From JAWWBG01 sp033721095 (lineage in GTDB: Bacteria > Actinomycetota > Nitriliruptoria > Nitriliruptorales > Nitriliruptoraceae): DNA of 6,529 bases. The notes beneath the pieces were generated by a model. It did no database searches, had not been told where the DNA came from, and saw nothing but the letters and a program-made list of their open reading frames with translations. The stretch is from positions 1 to 6,529 of the forward strand of contig JAWWBG010000151.1 of assembly GCA_033721095.1 (NCBI GenBank), written 5' to 3'. Below are positions 1-5,743 of the stretch, in pieces; within the stretch, counting starts at the first letter, position 1; each line of letters begins with the position of its first letter. The translations under genes and the position numbers were made by a program.

Positions 1-1
1 C

Positions 2-130
2 AAGGAGATCCCGTCCGTCGAGGACATCGCGGCGGGCTGGGACGAGATCACCGACCTGAGTGACCAGCAGGTCATCAACAACGCCGCCGAGGCCGCCGCC
101 AAGGTCGTCGGCGCCGTGATGAACGCCTGA
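2..130 (+). CDS. C-terminal end of SDR-family hydroxyacyl-CoA dehydrogenase (partial)
   Basis: The reading frame is open from the left edge to TGA at 128-130 and gives 42 residues ending in KVVGAVMNA. The segment PSVEDIAAGWDEITDLSD resembles the C-terminal extension of short-chain dehydrogenases of the peroxisomal multifunctional enzyme type (HSD17B4/MFE-2 and its actinobacterial single-domain relatives), where a PE/PEE-x-x-x-x-W-D-x-I-x-D motif precedes the final helix. These enzymes oxidise (3R)-hydroxyacyl-CoA with NAD+. The NAD-binding and catalytic YxxxK regions lie outside the window, so the assignment rests on the tail alone. The next gene, 10 bases downstream, is a hydratase 2, the natural partner activity, which supports the call. 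The low-complexity Ala-rich tail could also belong to another SDR subgroup. Confidence 0.6.
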   Translation, partial: KEIPSVEDIAAGWDEITDLSDQQVINNAAEAAAKVVGAVMNA

Positions 131-140
131 GGAGCCGGTC

Positions 141-998
141 ATGCCGATCGATGTTGACAAGGCCCTCGGGGCAGAGCTCGGTGGCTCGGGCGAGTCGTCC
201 TGGACCCAGGACGACGTGATCCTCTACCACCTCGGCGTGGGTGCGGCCCACGACGACCAGCTGGATGCCAACGAGCTGGCCTACACCTACGAGAACGGCC
301 TCAAGGTCCTGCCGAGCTTCGGCGTGATCCCACCGTTCGGTGCCCTCACCGGCTTCATGTCGGTCGACGGGGTGGACATCAACCCGATGATGATCCTCCA
401 CGGCGAGCAGGACATCGCGCTGCACGGACCGATCCCGACGGAGGCCAGCGTCAAGACGTCTGGTCGCATCGTCGAGATCTGGGACAAGGGCAAGGGCGCC
501 CTGGTCGTGATCGAGGCCGAGACGATCTCGGACAAGGGTGAGAAGCTGTTCACCAACCGCTTCTCGACCTTCATCCGGGGTGAGGGTGGCTTCGGCGGTG
601 AGTCGGGGCCCAAGCCCGGCAATGCTGCTCCGGACCGCGACCCGGACAACGTGCTCGAGCGGTCGACCTGGCCCGGCCAGGCACTGCTGTATCGGCTGTC
701 GGGTGACAAGAACCCGCTGCACGCCGACCCGCAACTGGCCGGCATGGTCGGCTACGACAAGCCGATCCTCCACGGCCTGTGCACCTTCGGGATCGTCTGC
801 AAGGCCGTCGTGGACGACCTGCTCGAGGGCGACGTAACCAAGGTCGCGCGCTACCAGGTCCGCTTCGCCGGTCACGTGTTCCCGGGCGAGACCCTCGTGA
901 TCAACACGTGGAACGAAGGCGACCAGATCCTCATCGGCGCCACCACGAAGGAGCGTGGCGAGCCCGTGCTCACGAATGCGGCGATCACGGTGAACTGA
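141..998 (+). CDS. MaoC-family (R)-specific enoyl-CoA hydratase 2
   Basis: A 285-residue protein with the double hot-dog layout of the hydratase-2 domain of MFE-2. It would hydrate trans-2-enoyl-CoA to (3R)-hydroxyacyl-CoA in the cytoplasm. The N-terminal half contains YTYENGLKVLPSFGVIPP (residues 48-65), typical of the substrate-binding non-catalytic hot-dog. The C-terminal half has YRLSGDKNPLHADP (184-197), the hydratase-2 signature with the expected catalytic pair Asp189 and His194, followed by PILHGLCTFG (208-217). The length matches stand-alone actinobacterial homologues. The ATG start is preceded by GGAG at 130-134 with good spacing, and the gene lies 10 bases after the SDR stop, so the two are very likely co-transcribed. 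A hairpin terminator follows the stop. Family and reaction are secure from the motif; the chain-length or steroid side-chain preference cannot be read from sequence. Confidence 0.93.
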   Translation: MPIDVDKALGAELGGSGESSWTQDDVILYHLGVGAAHDDQLDANELAYTYENGLKVLPSFGVIPPFGALTGFMSVDGVDINPMMILHGEQDIALHGPIPTEASVKTSGRIVEIWDKGKGALVVIEAETISDKGEKLFTNRFSTFIRGEGGFGGESGPKPGNAAPDRDPDNVLERSTWPGQALLYRLSGDKNPLHADPQLAGMVGYDKPILHGLCTFGIVCKAVVDDLLEGDVTKVARYQVRFAGHVFPGETLVINTWNEGDQILIGATTKERGEPVLTNAAITVN

Positions 999-1018
999 GC
1001 CGTTCCCGAACGAACGTG

Positions 1019-1048
1019 ACGAGGCCCCGCCATCCGGCGGGGCCTCGT
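1019..1048. terminator. Hairpin between convergent genes, likely bidirectional terminator
   Basis: A perfect 13-bp inverted repeat, ACGAGGCCCCGCC and GGCGGGGCCTCGT, surrounds a 4-base loop. It begins 20 bases after the stop of the hydratase gene and ends 17 bases before the stop of the leftward lipoprotein gene. There is no real T-run on either strand, only TTCGGTTGT rightward, so it is the U-tract-poor type common in GC-rich actinobacteria. Its place between two converging stops supports termination in both directions. Confidence 0.8.
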
Positions 1049-1065
1049 TCGGTTGTGGACGGCGG

Positions 1066-1986
1066 TCAGGTCACCTCGACCACCGTCACCATCCCGAGCT
1101 CGGCATGGGACTTGCCCTCGTTCTCGGGGAGGACGGACGGGATGAAGCACACGAACATGTACGAGCCCGCTTCCAGCGAGAGCTCCACTGCAGCCTCGCC
1201 GCCCGGGAACAGCGCATTCAGCCCACCGACGCTCGAGAACGGTGGCGGGCCCTCGGGCGACTCGAACCATGCAAACACGTCGTCGGGGGTCGCTCCGTCG
1301 GCCAGCCGCATCATGTTCATCTCGTGCGGCTCACCGGCAGCCGTGTCATTGGTGATCGACAACGTCGCATCACCGGCGATGGTCGCTGGCAGCACGAAGT
1401 TGTAGTCGGCAAGGCTGACGGTCTCACCTTCCGGAAGTGGCGCCGGCGCCGCTGCCTCAACGACTTCGAAGGGCTGCAACATGCCGTTGGCGACGTGTGG
1501 GAGCCCGTCCGGACCCGGGACGAAACAGACGAAGGCATGGGCGCCGGGGGTGAGGTCGACGATGCCCGTCGCCGAAGCCGAGCCACCCGGATCGACGCTC
1601 CCCGTCCCACCGGGGAACGTGACGGTTGCCAGGGCGGCCGCCTCCCCGCCGGTCTGCATTGCCTCGACGAAGTCATCGATGGTCAGCCCGTCGTTCATGC
1701 GTATCACCTGGGCGTGATGCCCTTCGCTGCCGGTGTTGGTGAGTTCGATGCTGGTCGCACCGGACTCGACGGTCGCGGCGACCTCGAAGGCGTACCCGCC
1801 ACCTTCACCGTCGTCCGTCGCGGTCACCGCCAGGCTCGCCGGCTCGGCGTCCATCGGCTCGGTCGTCGACTCGCCGGTCATGGCGTCGGTCGGTGATTCG
1901 GTCGACTCTGGGTCAGCCCCGTCGTCGCAGGCCGTCAGCACCAGTGCAGCGGCTGCACCGACGGCCAGAAGCTTCTTGATCTTCAT
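1066..1986 (-). CDS. Lipoprotein with two tandem cupredoxin-like domains
   Basis: A 306-residue exported lipoprotein. MKIKKLLAVG begins a signal peptide whose hydrophobic stretch ends in the lipobox LTAC, so Cys20 is the lipid-anchored residue. An acidic Ser/Thr/Glu/Asp/Met linker (21-50) follows. Domain 1 (about 51-178) and domain 2 (about 186-306) look like copies of one fold. Both have a His after a beta strand (GHH 89-91; EPH 219-221), a conserved MNDG/LADG-T-DD helix, an FPGG turn, then G-x-x-x-F-V-C-F-x-P, a later His and G-M. The putative type 1 copper ligands are His90 or His91, Cys154, His164, Met169, and His221, Cys280, His294, Met299. The Cys-His loop is 9 and 13 residues, longer than in plastocyanin, and His-x4-Met holds in both. 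An earlier start 31 codons upstream lacks a signal peptide; the chosen ATG has GGAGGGG (1990-1996) 3 bases away. Function is inferred as extracytoplasmic copper binding or electron transfer; no partner oxidase is visible. Confidence 0.82.
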   Translation of the reverse strand: MKIKKLLAVGAAAALVLTACDDGADPESTESPTDAMTGESTTEPMDAEPASLAVTATDDGEGGGYAFEVAATVESGATSIELTNTGSEGHHAQVIRMNDGLTIDDFVEAMQTGGEAAALATVTFPGGTGSVDPGGSASATGIVDLTPGAHAFVCFVPGPDGLPHVANGMLQPFEVVEAAAPAPLPEGETVSLADYNFVLPATIAGDATLSITNDTAAGEPHEMNMMRLADGATPDDVFAWFESPEGPPPFSSVGGLNALFPGGEAAVELSLEAGSYMFVCFIPSVLPENEGKSHAELGMVTVVEVT

Positions 1987-1989
1987 TGA

Positions 1990-1996
1990 CCCCTCC
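1990..1996 (-). promoter_or_regulatory. Ribosome binding site deciding the lipoprotein start
   Basis: Read on the minus strand this is GGAGGGG, followed by TCA and ATG at 1986-1984. It is a strong Shine-Dalgarno match and places the start directly before the signal peptide, ruling out the upstream in-frame ATG at 2079. Confidence 0.8.
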
Positions 1997-2013
1997 AGGG
2001 TTGCGGGTGTGGA

Positions 2014-2031
2014 GTCAAGCGGATTCTTGAC
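2014..2031. repeat. Inverted repeat GTCAAG-N6-CTTGAC in the divergent region
   Basis: A perfect 6-bp inverted repeat with a 6-base spacer (CGGATT) lies 28 bases upstream of the lipoprotein start, and its right arm overlaps a perfect TTGACA hexamer at 2027-2032. It could be a second protein-binding site or a small hairpin in the lipoprotein leader. No activity can be shown from sequence, and arms this short can arise by chance. Confidence 0.4.
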
Positions 2032-2040
2032 ATCCTTCAC

Positions 2041-2065
2041 GACATCCGGTTCAGTACGGTATGTC
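2041..2065. promoter_or_regulatory. Candidate operator for the divergent TetR regulator
   Basis: A 25-bp inverted repeat centred on 2053. Its left arm is GACATCCGGTTC and its right arm GTACGGTATGTC, and 9 of 12 pairs are complementary, including the outer five. Further half-arms in exact register, GACA at 2029-2032 and TGTC at 2074-2077, share the same centre. The site sits in the middle of the 114-base gap between the divergent lipoprotein and regulator genes. This is where TetR-family proteins usually bind to control themselves and the neighbour. Binding is inferred. Confidence 0.55.
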
Positions 2066-2079
2066 ATAAGTTGTGTCAC
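2051..2079 (-). promoter_or_regulatory. Possible leftward promoter for the lipoprotein gene
   Basis: On the minus strand GTGACA (2079-2074) and TACTGA (2056-2051) are separated by 17 bases. The first hexamer fits a -35 element well; the second is a poor -10. The 25-bp inverted repeat covers the -10 and spacer, so a bound repressor would block it. Initiation near 2044 would leave a leader of nearly 60 bases. Confidence 0.3.
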
Positions 2080-2100
2080 GTTAACAGAAAGTATGGCGCG

Positions 2101-2748
2101 ATGCCAACCGAGGCGACATCACGAACACTTCGAGACGAGCAGCTCGAGGTGACGCGCAATCGTGTCCTCGACGCGGTCGCCGAGCTCATTGCGTCCGACG
2201 GGGTCTTCGACTTCACCGTCCAGCAGGTCGCCGACCGTGCGGGGGTGTCCCATCGCACGATCTATCGCCACTTCCCCGACCGCACGGCCCTTCTCGACGC
2301 GTTGTCGGGACGGCTCGACGTCATCATGACCGACCAGCTCGGCGTCCCGTCGATGGCGTCCGAGGAGTTCGACCCCGTCAAGGGCATCGACGCGACGTGG
2401 CGGCTCTTCGAGGACCAGGCCACGCTCATGGAGGCGCTGGTCATCGCGAGTGTCGGCACCGGTGCGTCGCTGCCCGTCCGCCGTCGCAGGACCGAGGACC
2501 TGCGCGCAAACATCCAGGACGCCCTCGACCACCTCGACCCTGCAACGGCCGAAGCCGTGATGGCCGTTATCCGAACGCTGGGGAGCTCGACAACCTGGTT
2601 CGCGGTGCGTCGCGATCACGACGTGGACATGCAGGAGGCCCGGCGGGCCACCGTGTGGGCGATGGCCACGCTGCTCGCCGACCTGCGTGCAGGTGGCGGC
2701 CCGGTGACAACGACATCCGACCAGTCCTCAGAGGGAGACTCACGATGA
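2101..2748 (+). CDS. TetR/AcrR-family transcriptional regulator
   Basis: A 215-residue protein with the classic N-terminal TetR DNA-binding domain. Helix 1 is about residues 18-32 (TRNRVLDAVAELIA). The helix-turn-helix is FTVQQVADRAGVSHRTIYRHF (38-58), followed by DRTALLDAL. The rest (about 75-195) is a helical ligand-binding and dimer domain with no recognisable ligand signature. A Gly/Ser/Thr-rich tail ends the protein. The ATG at 2101 is preferred over an in-frame TTG at 2071, which would place 10 unrelated residues before the domain and start inside the regulatory region; a Shine-Dalgarno is weak, so the start is not certain. Its last codons overlap the next gene by ATGA, so the regulator and the phosphotransferase are translationally coupled. 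It probably represses its own operon and perhaps the divergent lipoprotein gene through the inverted repeat at 2041-2065. Confidence 0.9.
   Translation: MPTEATSRTLRDEQLEVTRNRVLDAVAELIASDGVFDFTVQQVADRAGVSHRTIYRHFPDRTALLDALSGRLDVIMTDQLGVPSMASEEFDPVKGIDATWRLFEDQATLMEALVIASVGTGASLPVRRRRTEDLRANIQDALDHLDPATAEAVMAVIRTLGSSTTWFAVRRDHDVDMQEARRATVWAMATLLADLRAGGGPVTTTSDQSSEGDSR
2731..2737 (+). promoter_or_regulatory. Ribosome binding site inside the regulator's 3' end
   Basis: GAGGGAG lies 7 bases before the ATG at 2745, within the last codons of the TetR gene. It fixes the start of the phosphotransferase at 2745 even though its frame stays open for more than 300 bases upstream. Confidence 0.75.
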
Positions 2749-5171
2749 AGACCATCAACCTGACCATGCTGACGCTCGACGACGAACTCGATGCCGCAGC
2801 CGCTGGCGGCACGGCCGCCACGCTTGCGCGCCTCCGTGCCGCCGGCTTTCCCGTGCCGGCGGGCGTCGTGCTGGACGCGTCGACAACGGCCGCAATCCCC
2901 GGCGACGCTGACCTCGCCGTCCGTGTCGCCGACGCGGTCCGCGAGCAGCTCGGTGAGGGGCCGATGGCCGTCCGTTCGTCGGCGATCGCCGAGGACAAGG
3001 CCGACTCGTCGTTCGCGGGCCAGTACGAGACGATCCTCGACGTCACGGGGAGCGAGGCGCTCGTCGATGCCATCCAGCGCTGCGCCGCGTCCGGCCAGGC
3101 GGAACGCGTGACCTCGTACGCGACCGCGGCTGGTGCCGAGACGGCGTCGTCGATCCCCGTTCTCGTCATGCCGTTGGTCCGAGCCAGCGCGGCGGGCGTG
3201 GCCTTCAGCGCCGACCCCGTCACCGGGGACGACCATGTTGTCGTCTCGGCGGTCTCCGGGCTGGGAGACCAGCTTGTGGACGGGTCCGTGACGCCCGACG
3301 AGTGGGTGGTCGCGGCCAACGGCCAGGCCGAACGGCGCATGTCCGTCGACACCCGCCTCGACGGGCTCGACGTTCGTGCCGTCGCAGACCTTGCGATCAG
3401 GGTCGCCGGCCAGGAGGGACACCCGGTCGACATCGAGTGGGCGGTGGACCCAGAGGGCTCGCTCGTGCTCCTCCAGGCTCGGCCGATCACCGCCCTCCCC
3501 GTGCCACCGGACATCGAATGGGAACCCGGCCTGTGGCAGAAGGACCGCGTCCACTACCCACAACTGATGACACCGTTCGGAGCCTCGACCTTCCTCCCAA
3601 CGATCAGCGACGCGATGGGGAAGATGGCGGCCGAGTGGGGCATGGTCCTCGACCGGATCGACCAGAAGTCAGTGGGCGGCGAGATCTACGGACGGATCGT
3701 CCCGGTCGGCGTCGACCCATCGAAGACCGCCCGGCCGGCTCCGCCCGCGATCGTCATGGGAATCCTTTCTCGACTCGTGCCCGCCATGCGCGCGCGCATG
3801 CAGACCGCGCGACGCCGCCTGGAATCAGGTGACCTCGAGCGGCTGCCCGACCGGTGGCGAGACGACTGGCGCCCGGAGATGGAAGCCGCACTCGAACGAG
3901 CGCTCGCGGTCGACCTCAACACGCTGGACGCGGCCGGACTTGTCCGCGAGCTCGACGCGGCAGTCGGGGTGCTCCAACGCGGCCAGTACATCCACTTCCA
4001 GCTCTTCGTTGCGCACGTCGTGGGACTCGCCGAGTTCGTGACGGCCTGCGAGGCTCAGCTCGAGATGGACGCGTTGGAGGCCGTGACGGTCCTCCAGGGT
4101 TCGTCGGCGGCATCCTCCGAGCCCGCCGCCGCGATGGCGGCGCTGGCTGAACGGGCACGCCGCTCGCCGGACGTGATGCGTGTCCTCGAGGACCCGGACG
4201 ACGACCTGGTCGCTCGCATCGGCTCGGCCGACCCGGATCTCGGCGTCGACGTGGAGTCATGGGTCCGCGCGTACGGGTGGCGCACCGACAACTACGACCC
4301 CGGCGCCATGGCGCTCGCCGAGCAGCCAACAACCATCGCCGCCCTCCTGCGATCGAGCGAAGTCGGCACATCCCCAGACGATGAAGACCGCGTCCATGCC
4401 TTCCGTTCGCGACTGGAGGGGCTGGACGCGGACCGACGCGCCCGGCTCGAGCAGCTTCTCGACACCGCACTGGCGACCTACGGCCTCCGCGAGGAGAACT
4501 CACTCTTCTGCGACGGCCTTGCGGCCGGCAGCATCCGCAGGGTGCTCGCGGCGATCGGCCGGCGCTTGGCTGAGCAAGGGGTGCTGGCGTCAGCGAACGA
4601 CGCGTCCATGCTGACCATCGACGAGATCCGCAGCGCACTCGGCCAGGCCGGCGGGGACGACCTTCGTCCGGTGGTTCGACGGCGTCGCGCCGAACAGGCC
4701 TGGGTCGCGGCACACCCGGGTCCCGACTTCGTCGGTGGGGAGCCCTCCGACCCGCCGGACGTTCGCTTCCTGCCACCCGCGGGTCGGCGCCTGTCCGGCG
4801 CCTTCATGTTCATGGTCGGGCACGAGTACGGCGCGCGCGAGCTCCACGAGGGCCCGGAACTGCGCGGCCTCGGCGCCTGTGCCGGTACACACCGTGGTCG
4901 CGTGCGCATCGTCCGCGGCGATCAGGACTTCCACCGCCTCCAGCCCGGCGAGGTCATGGTCTGTCCGATCACGACACCGGTGTGGTCACCCCTGTTTGCG
5001 GTCGCCGGCGCGCTGGTCACCGATCACGGCGGCGTGCTCTCGCACGCCTCCATCGTCGCGCGGGAGAACGGCCTGCCAGCCGTCGTGGGCACGGGCCGAG
5101 CAACGGAGATGCTCCAGGACGGGATGGAGGTCACGGTCGACGGGTCCACTGGCGTGGTCACGGTCCACTGA
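2745..5171 (+). CDS. PEP-utilising phosphotransferase, rifampin phosphotransferase-like architecture
   Basis: An 808-residue cytoplasmic enzyme built like rifampin phosphotransferase and PEP synthase. An N-terminal ATP-grasp PPDK_N domain (about 1-252) shows GGTAATLARLRAAGFPVPAG (21-40), AVRSSAIAED (75-84, Arg77), SSFAGQYET (88-96), FSADPVTG (154-161), and DIEWA with QARPI (229-248). A long middle domain (about 260-680) contains YGWRTDNYDPG and a helical REENSLFCDG...RRVLAAIG segment of the kind seen in this family. The C-terminal swivelling domain carries VTDHGGVLSHASIVARENG (758-776), with His767 as the expected phosphohistidine, and ends in PAVVGTGRAT. Such enzymes use ATP to phosphorylate the His and pass phosphate to pyruvate, an antibiotic or another acceptor. 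All three parts are present and uninterrupted. Coupling to a TetR gene suggests an inducible acceptor such as a drug or aromatic compound. Rifampin itself is only one option; a phenylphosphate-synthase-like or uncharacterised acceptor is equally possible. The upstream open frame back to 2397 is read-through of the regulator region. Confidence 0.85.
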   Translation: MKTINLTMLTLDDELDAAAAGGTAATLARLRAAGFPVPAGVVLDASTTAAIPGDADLAVRVADAVREQLGEGPMAVRSSAIAEDKADSSFAGQYETILDVTGSEALVDAIQRCAASGQAERVTSYATAAGAETASSIPVLVMPLVRASAAGVAFSADPVTGDDHVVVSAVSGLGDQLVDGSVTPDEWVVAANGQAERRMSVDTRLDGLDVRAVADLAIRVAGQEGHPVDIEWAVDPEGSLVLLQARPITALPVPPDIEWEPGLWQKDRVHYPQLMTPFGASTFLPTISDAMGKMAAEWGMVLDRIDQKSVGGEIYGRIVPVGVDPSKTARPAPPAIVMGILSRLVPAMRARMQTARRRLESGDLERLPDRWRDDWRPEMEAALERALAVDLNTLDAAGLVRELDAAVGVLQRGQYIHFQLFVAHVVGLAEFVTACEAQLEMDALEAVTVLQGSSAASSEPAAAMAALAERARRSPDVMRVLEDPDDDLVARIGSADPDLGVDVESWVRAYGWRTDNYDPGAMALAEQPTTIAALLRSSEVGTSPDDEDRVHAFRSRLEGLDADRRARLEQLLDTALATYGLREENSLFCDGLAAGSIRRVLAAIGRRLAEQGVLASANDASMLTIDEIRSALGQAGGDDLRPVVRRRRAEQAWVAAHPGPDFVGGEPSDPPDVRFLPPAGRRLSGAFMFMVGHEYGARELHEGPELRGLGACAGTHRGRVRIVRGDQDFHRLQPGEVMVCPITTPVWSPLFAVAGALVTDHGGVLSHASIVARENGLPAVVGTGRATEMLQDGMEVTVDGSTGVVTVH

Positions 5172-5203
5172 GGTCAGCGGCATCGCGACTTGGCACCAAC
5201 CAA

Positions 5204-5254
5204 ACCGATCCGCTTGCAAAACAAAGCAAGCGTTCGGTATGTTTGTGCAAGCGG
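5204..5254. repeat. Three GCAAGCG heptamers: inverted pair plus a direct copy
   Basis: CGCTTGC (5211-5217) and GCAAGCG (5226-5232) form a perfect inverted pair around an A-rich 8-base spacer. The symmetry extends outward as ACCGA (5204-5208) and TCGGT (5234-5238) with one extra base on the left. A third copy, GCAAGCG at 5247-5253, is in direct orientation exactly 21 bases from the second, two helical turns. The first and third copies also form a 9-bp inverted repeat, CCGCTTGCA and TGCAAGCGG. The arrangement suits a repressor or activator binding several half-sites on one face of DNA. The stem could also fold in RNA after the upstream stop, but lacks a T-run. Confidence 0.6.
5215..5243 (+). 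promoter_or_regulatory. Candidate promoter of the SCP2 and acyl-CoA dehydrogenase operon
   Basis: TTGCAA (5215-5220) and TATGTT (5238-5243) are separated by 17 bases, each matching the sigma-70-type consensus at four of six positions. The local A/T content is well above the surroundings. Start of transcription near 5250 would give a leader of about 38 bases. The GCAAGCG copies cover the -35, the spacer and the start point, so regulation by the bound factor is likely. Confidence 0.5.
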
Positions 5255-5287
5255 CGGATGGCCGTGATGACTCACGAAAGCAGACCC

Positions 5288-5683
5288 ATGCCCCAGTTCC
5301 TCACCGACGAGTGGATCGAGGCCGCACAGGCCATCCAGGCCGAGCTGGCCGACGAGCTCCCCGAGTCCCCGCCCGCCAAGGTCAATCTCGTCGTCCCCGA
5401 CGCCCCGTTCGCCGACGGCGACGCCCACTTCCACCTCGACACCTCGGACGGCCTGGTCTTTTCCACCGGCACGCTCGACGATGCGGACGTGACCATGACC
5501 ATGCCGTATGCGACCGCGAAGGCCGTCCTCGTCGAGGGCAACCAGCAGGCGGGCATGCAGGCCTTCATGGGTGGACAGATGAAGGTCGACGGCGACATGA
5601 TGAAGGTCATGACGCTCCAGGGCGCCATGGCCAACCCCGCCATGAGCACGTTCCGCGAGAAGCTCGAAGCAGCGACCGACTGA
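5288..5683 (+). CDS. SCP2 sterol-transfer (lipid carrier) domain protein
   Basis: A 131-residue, single-domain protein with no signal peptide or membrane segment, so cytoplasmic. It opens with MPQFLTDEWIEAA, the usual start of actinobacterial SCP2-like proteins, and carries the family's central strands (AHFHLDTSDGLVFSTGTLDDADVTMTMPY shortened here as residues 46-74). It ends with AFMGGQMKVDGDMMKVMTLQ (92-111), matching the F-x-x-G-x-[IM]-K-[IV]-x-G-D hallmark of this lipid-binding fold. Such domains bind fatty acyl-CoA, sterols or other hydrophobic ligands and present them to beta-oxidation enzymes. The ATG at 5288 is chosen because homologues begin there; an in-frame ATG 21 bases or so upstream (MTHESRP) is possible, and neither has a strong Shine-Dalgarno. 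The acyl-CoA dehydrogenase follows after 60 bases, and the shared promoter region upstream suggests a two-gene lipid operon. The actual ligand is unknown. Confidence 0.85.
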   Translation: MPQFLTDEWIEAAQAIQAELADELPESPPAKVNLVVPDAPFADGDAHFHLDTSDGLVFSTGTLDDADVTMTMPYATAKAVLVEGNQQAGMQAFMGGQMKVDGDMMKVMTLQGAMANPAMSTFREKLEAATD

Positions 5684-5743
5684 GCAGGCCACGACGTCTG
5701 GCGCTCCCTCGGGCGCCGGGAACCCACACCCCGGAGGGTCTCG
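5684..5743 (+). promoter_or_regulatory. Intercistronic leader with small hairpins and strong Shine-Dalgarno
   Basis: The 60-base gap holds a 5-bp stem, GGCGC (5700-5704) with GCGCC (5713-5717), and an overlapping alternative, CCGGG (5716-5720) with CCCGG (5730-5734). The second touches the ribosome binding site GGAGGG at 5733-5738, five bases before the ATG at 5744. The binding site is clear; any attenuation through the alternative stems is speculative. No promoter is evident, which favours co-transcription from upstream. Confidence 0.45.

Noticed and set aside
75..875. A 266-codon minus-strand frame opposite the hydratase gene
   Set aside because: No motif or ribosome binding site; the plus strand has the complete catalytic signature of hydratase 2.
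2027..2056. Rightward promoter from TTGACA (2027) with TCAGTA (2051)
   Set aside because: The -35 is perfect but the -10 is poor and the spacer is 18 bases; the evidence is too thin for a feature.
1987..2079. Upstream start of the lipoprotein (MTQLMTYRTE)
   Set aside because: It would bury the signal peptide 31 residues inside the protein and covers the operator region; the ATG at 1986 has the strong Shine-Dalgarno.
2071..2089. Imperfect inverted repeat around GTTAAC next to the TetR start
   Set aside because: Only 6 of 9 pairs match and it overlaps the outer arm of a better palindrome centred at 2053.
2397..2744. N-terminal extension of the phosphotransferase frame by 116 codons
   Set aside because: It lies inside the TetR gene in another frame, is Arg/Pro/Gly-rich, and a good ribosome binding site precedes the ATG at 2745, where the conserved domain begins.
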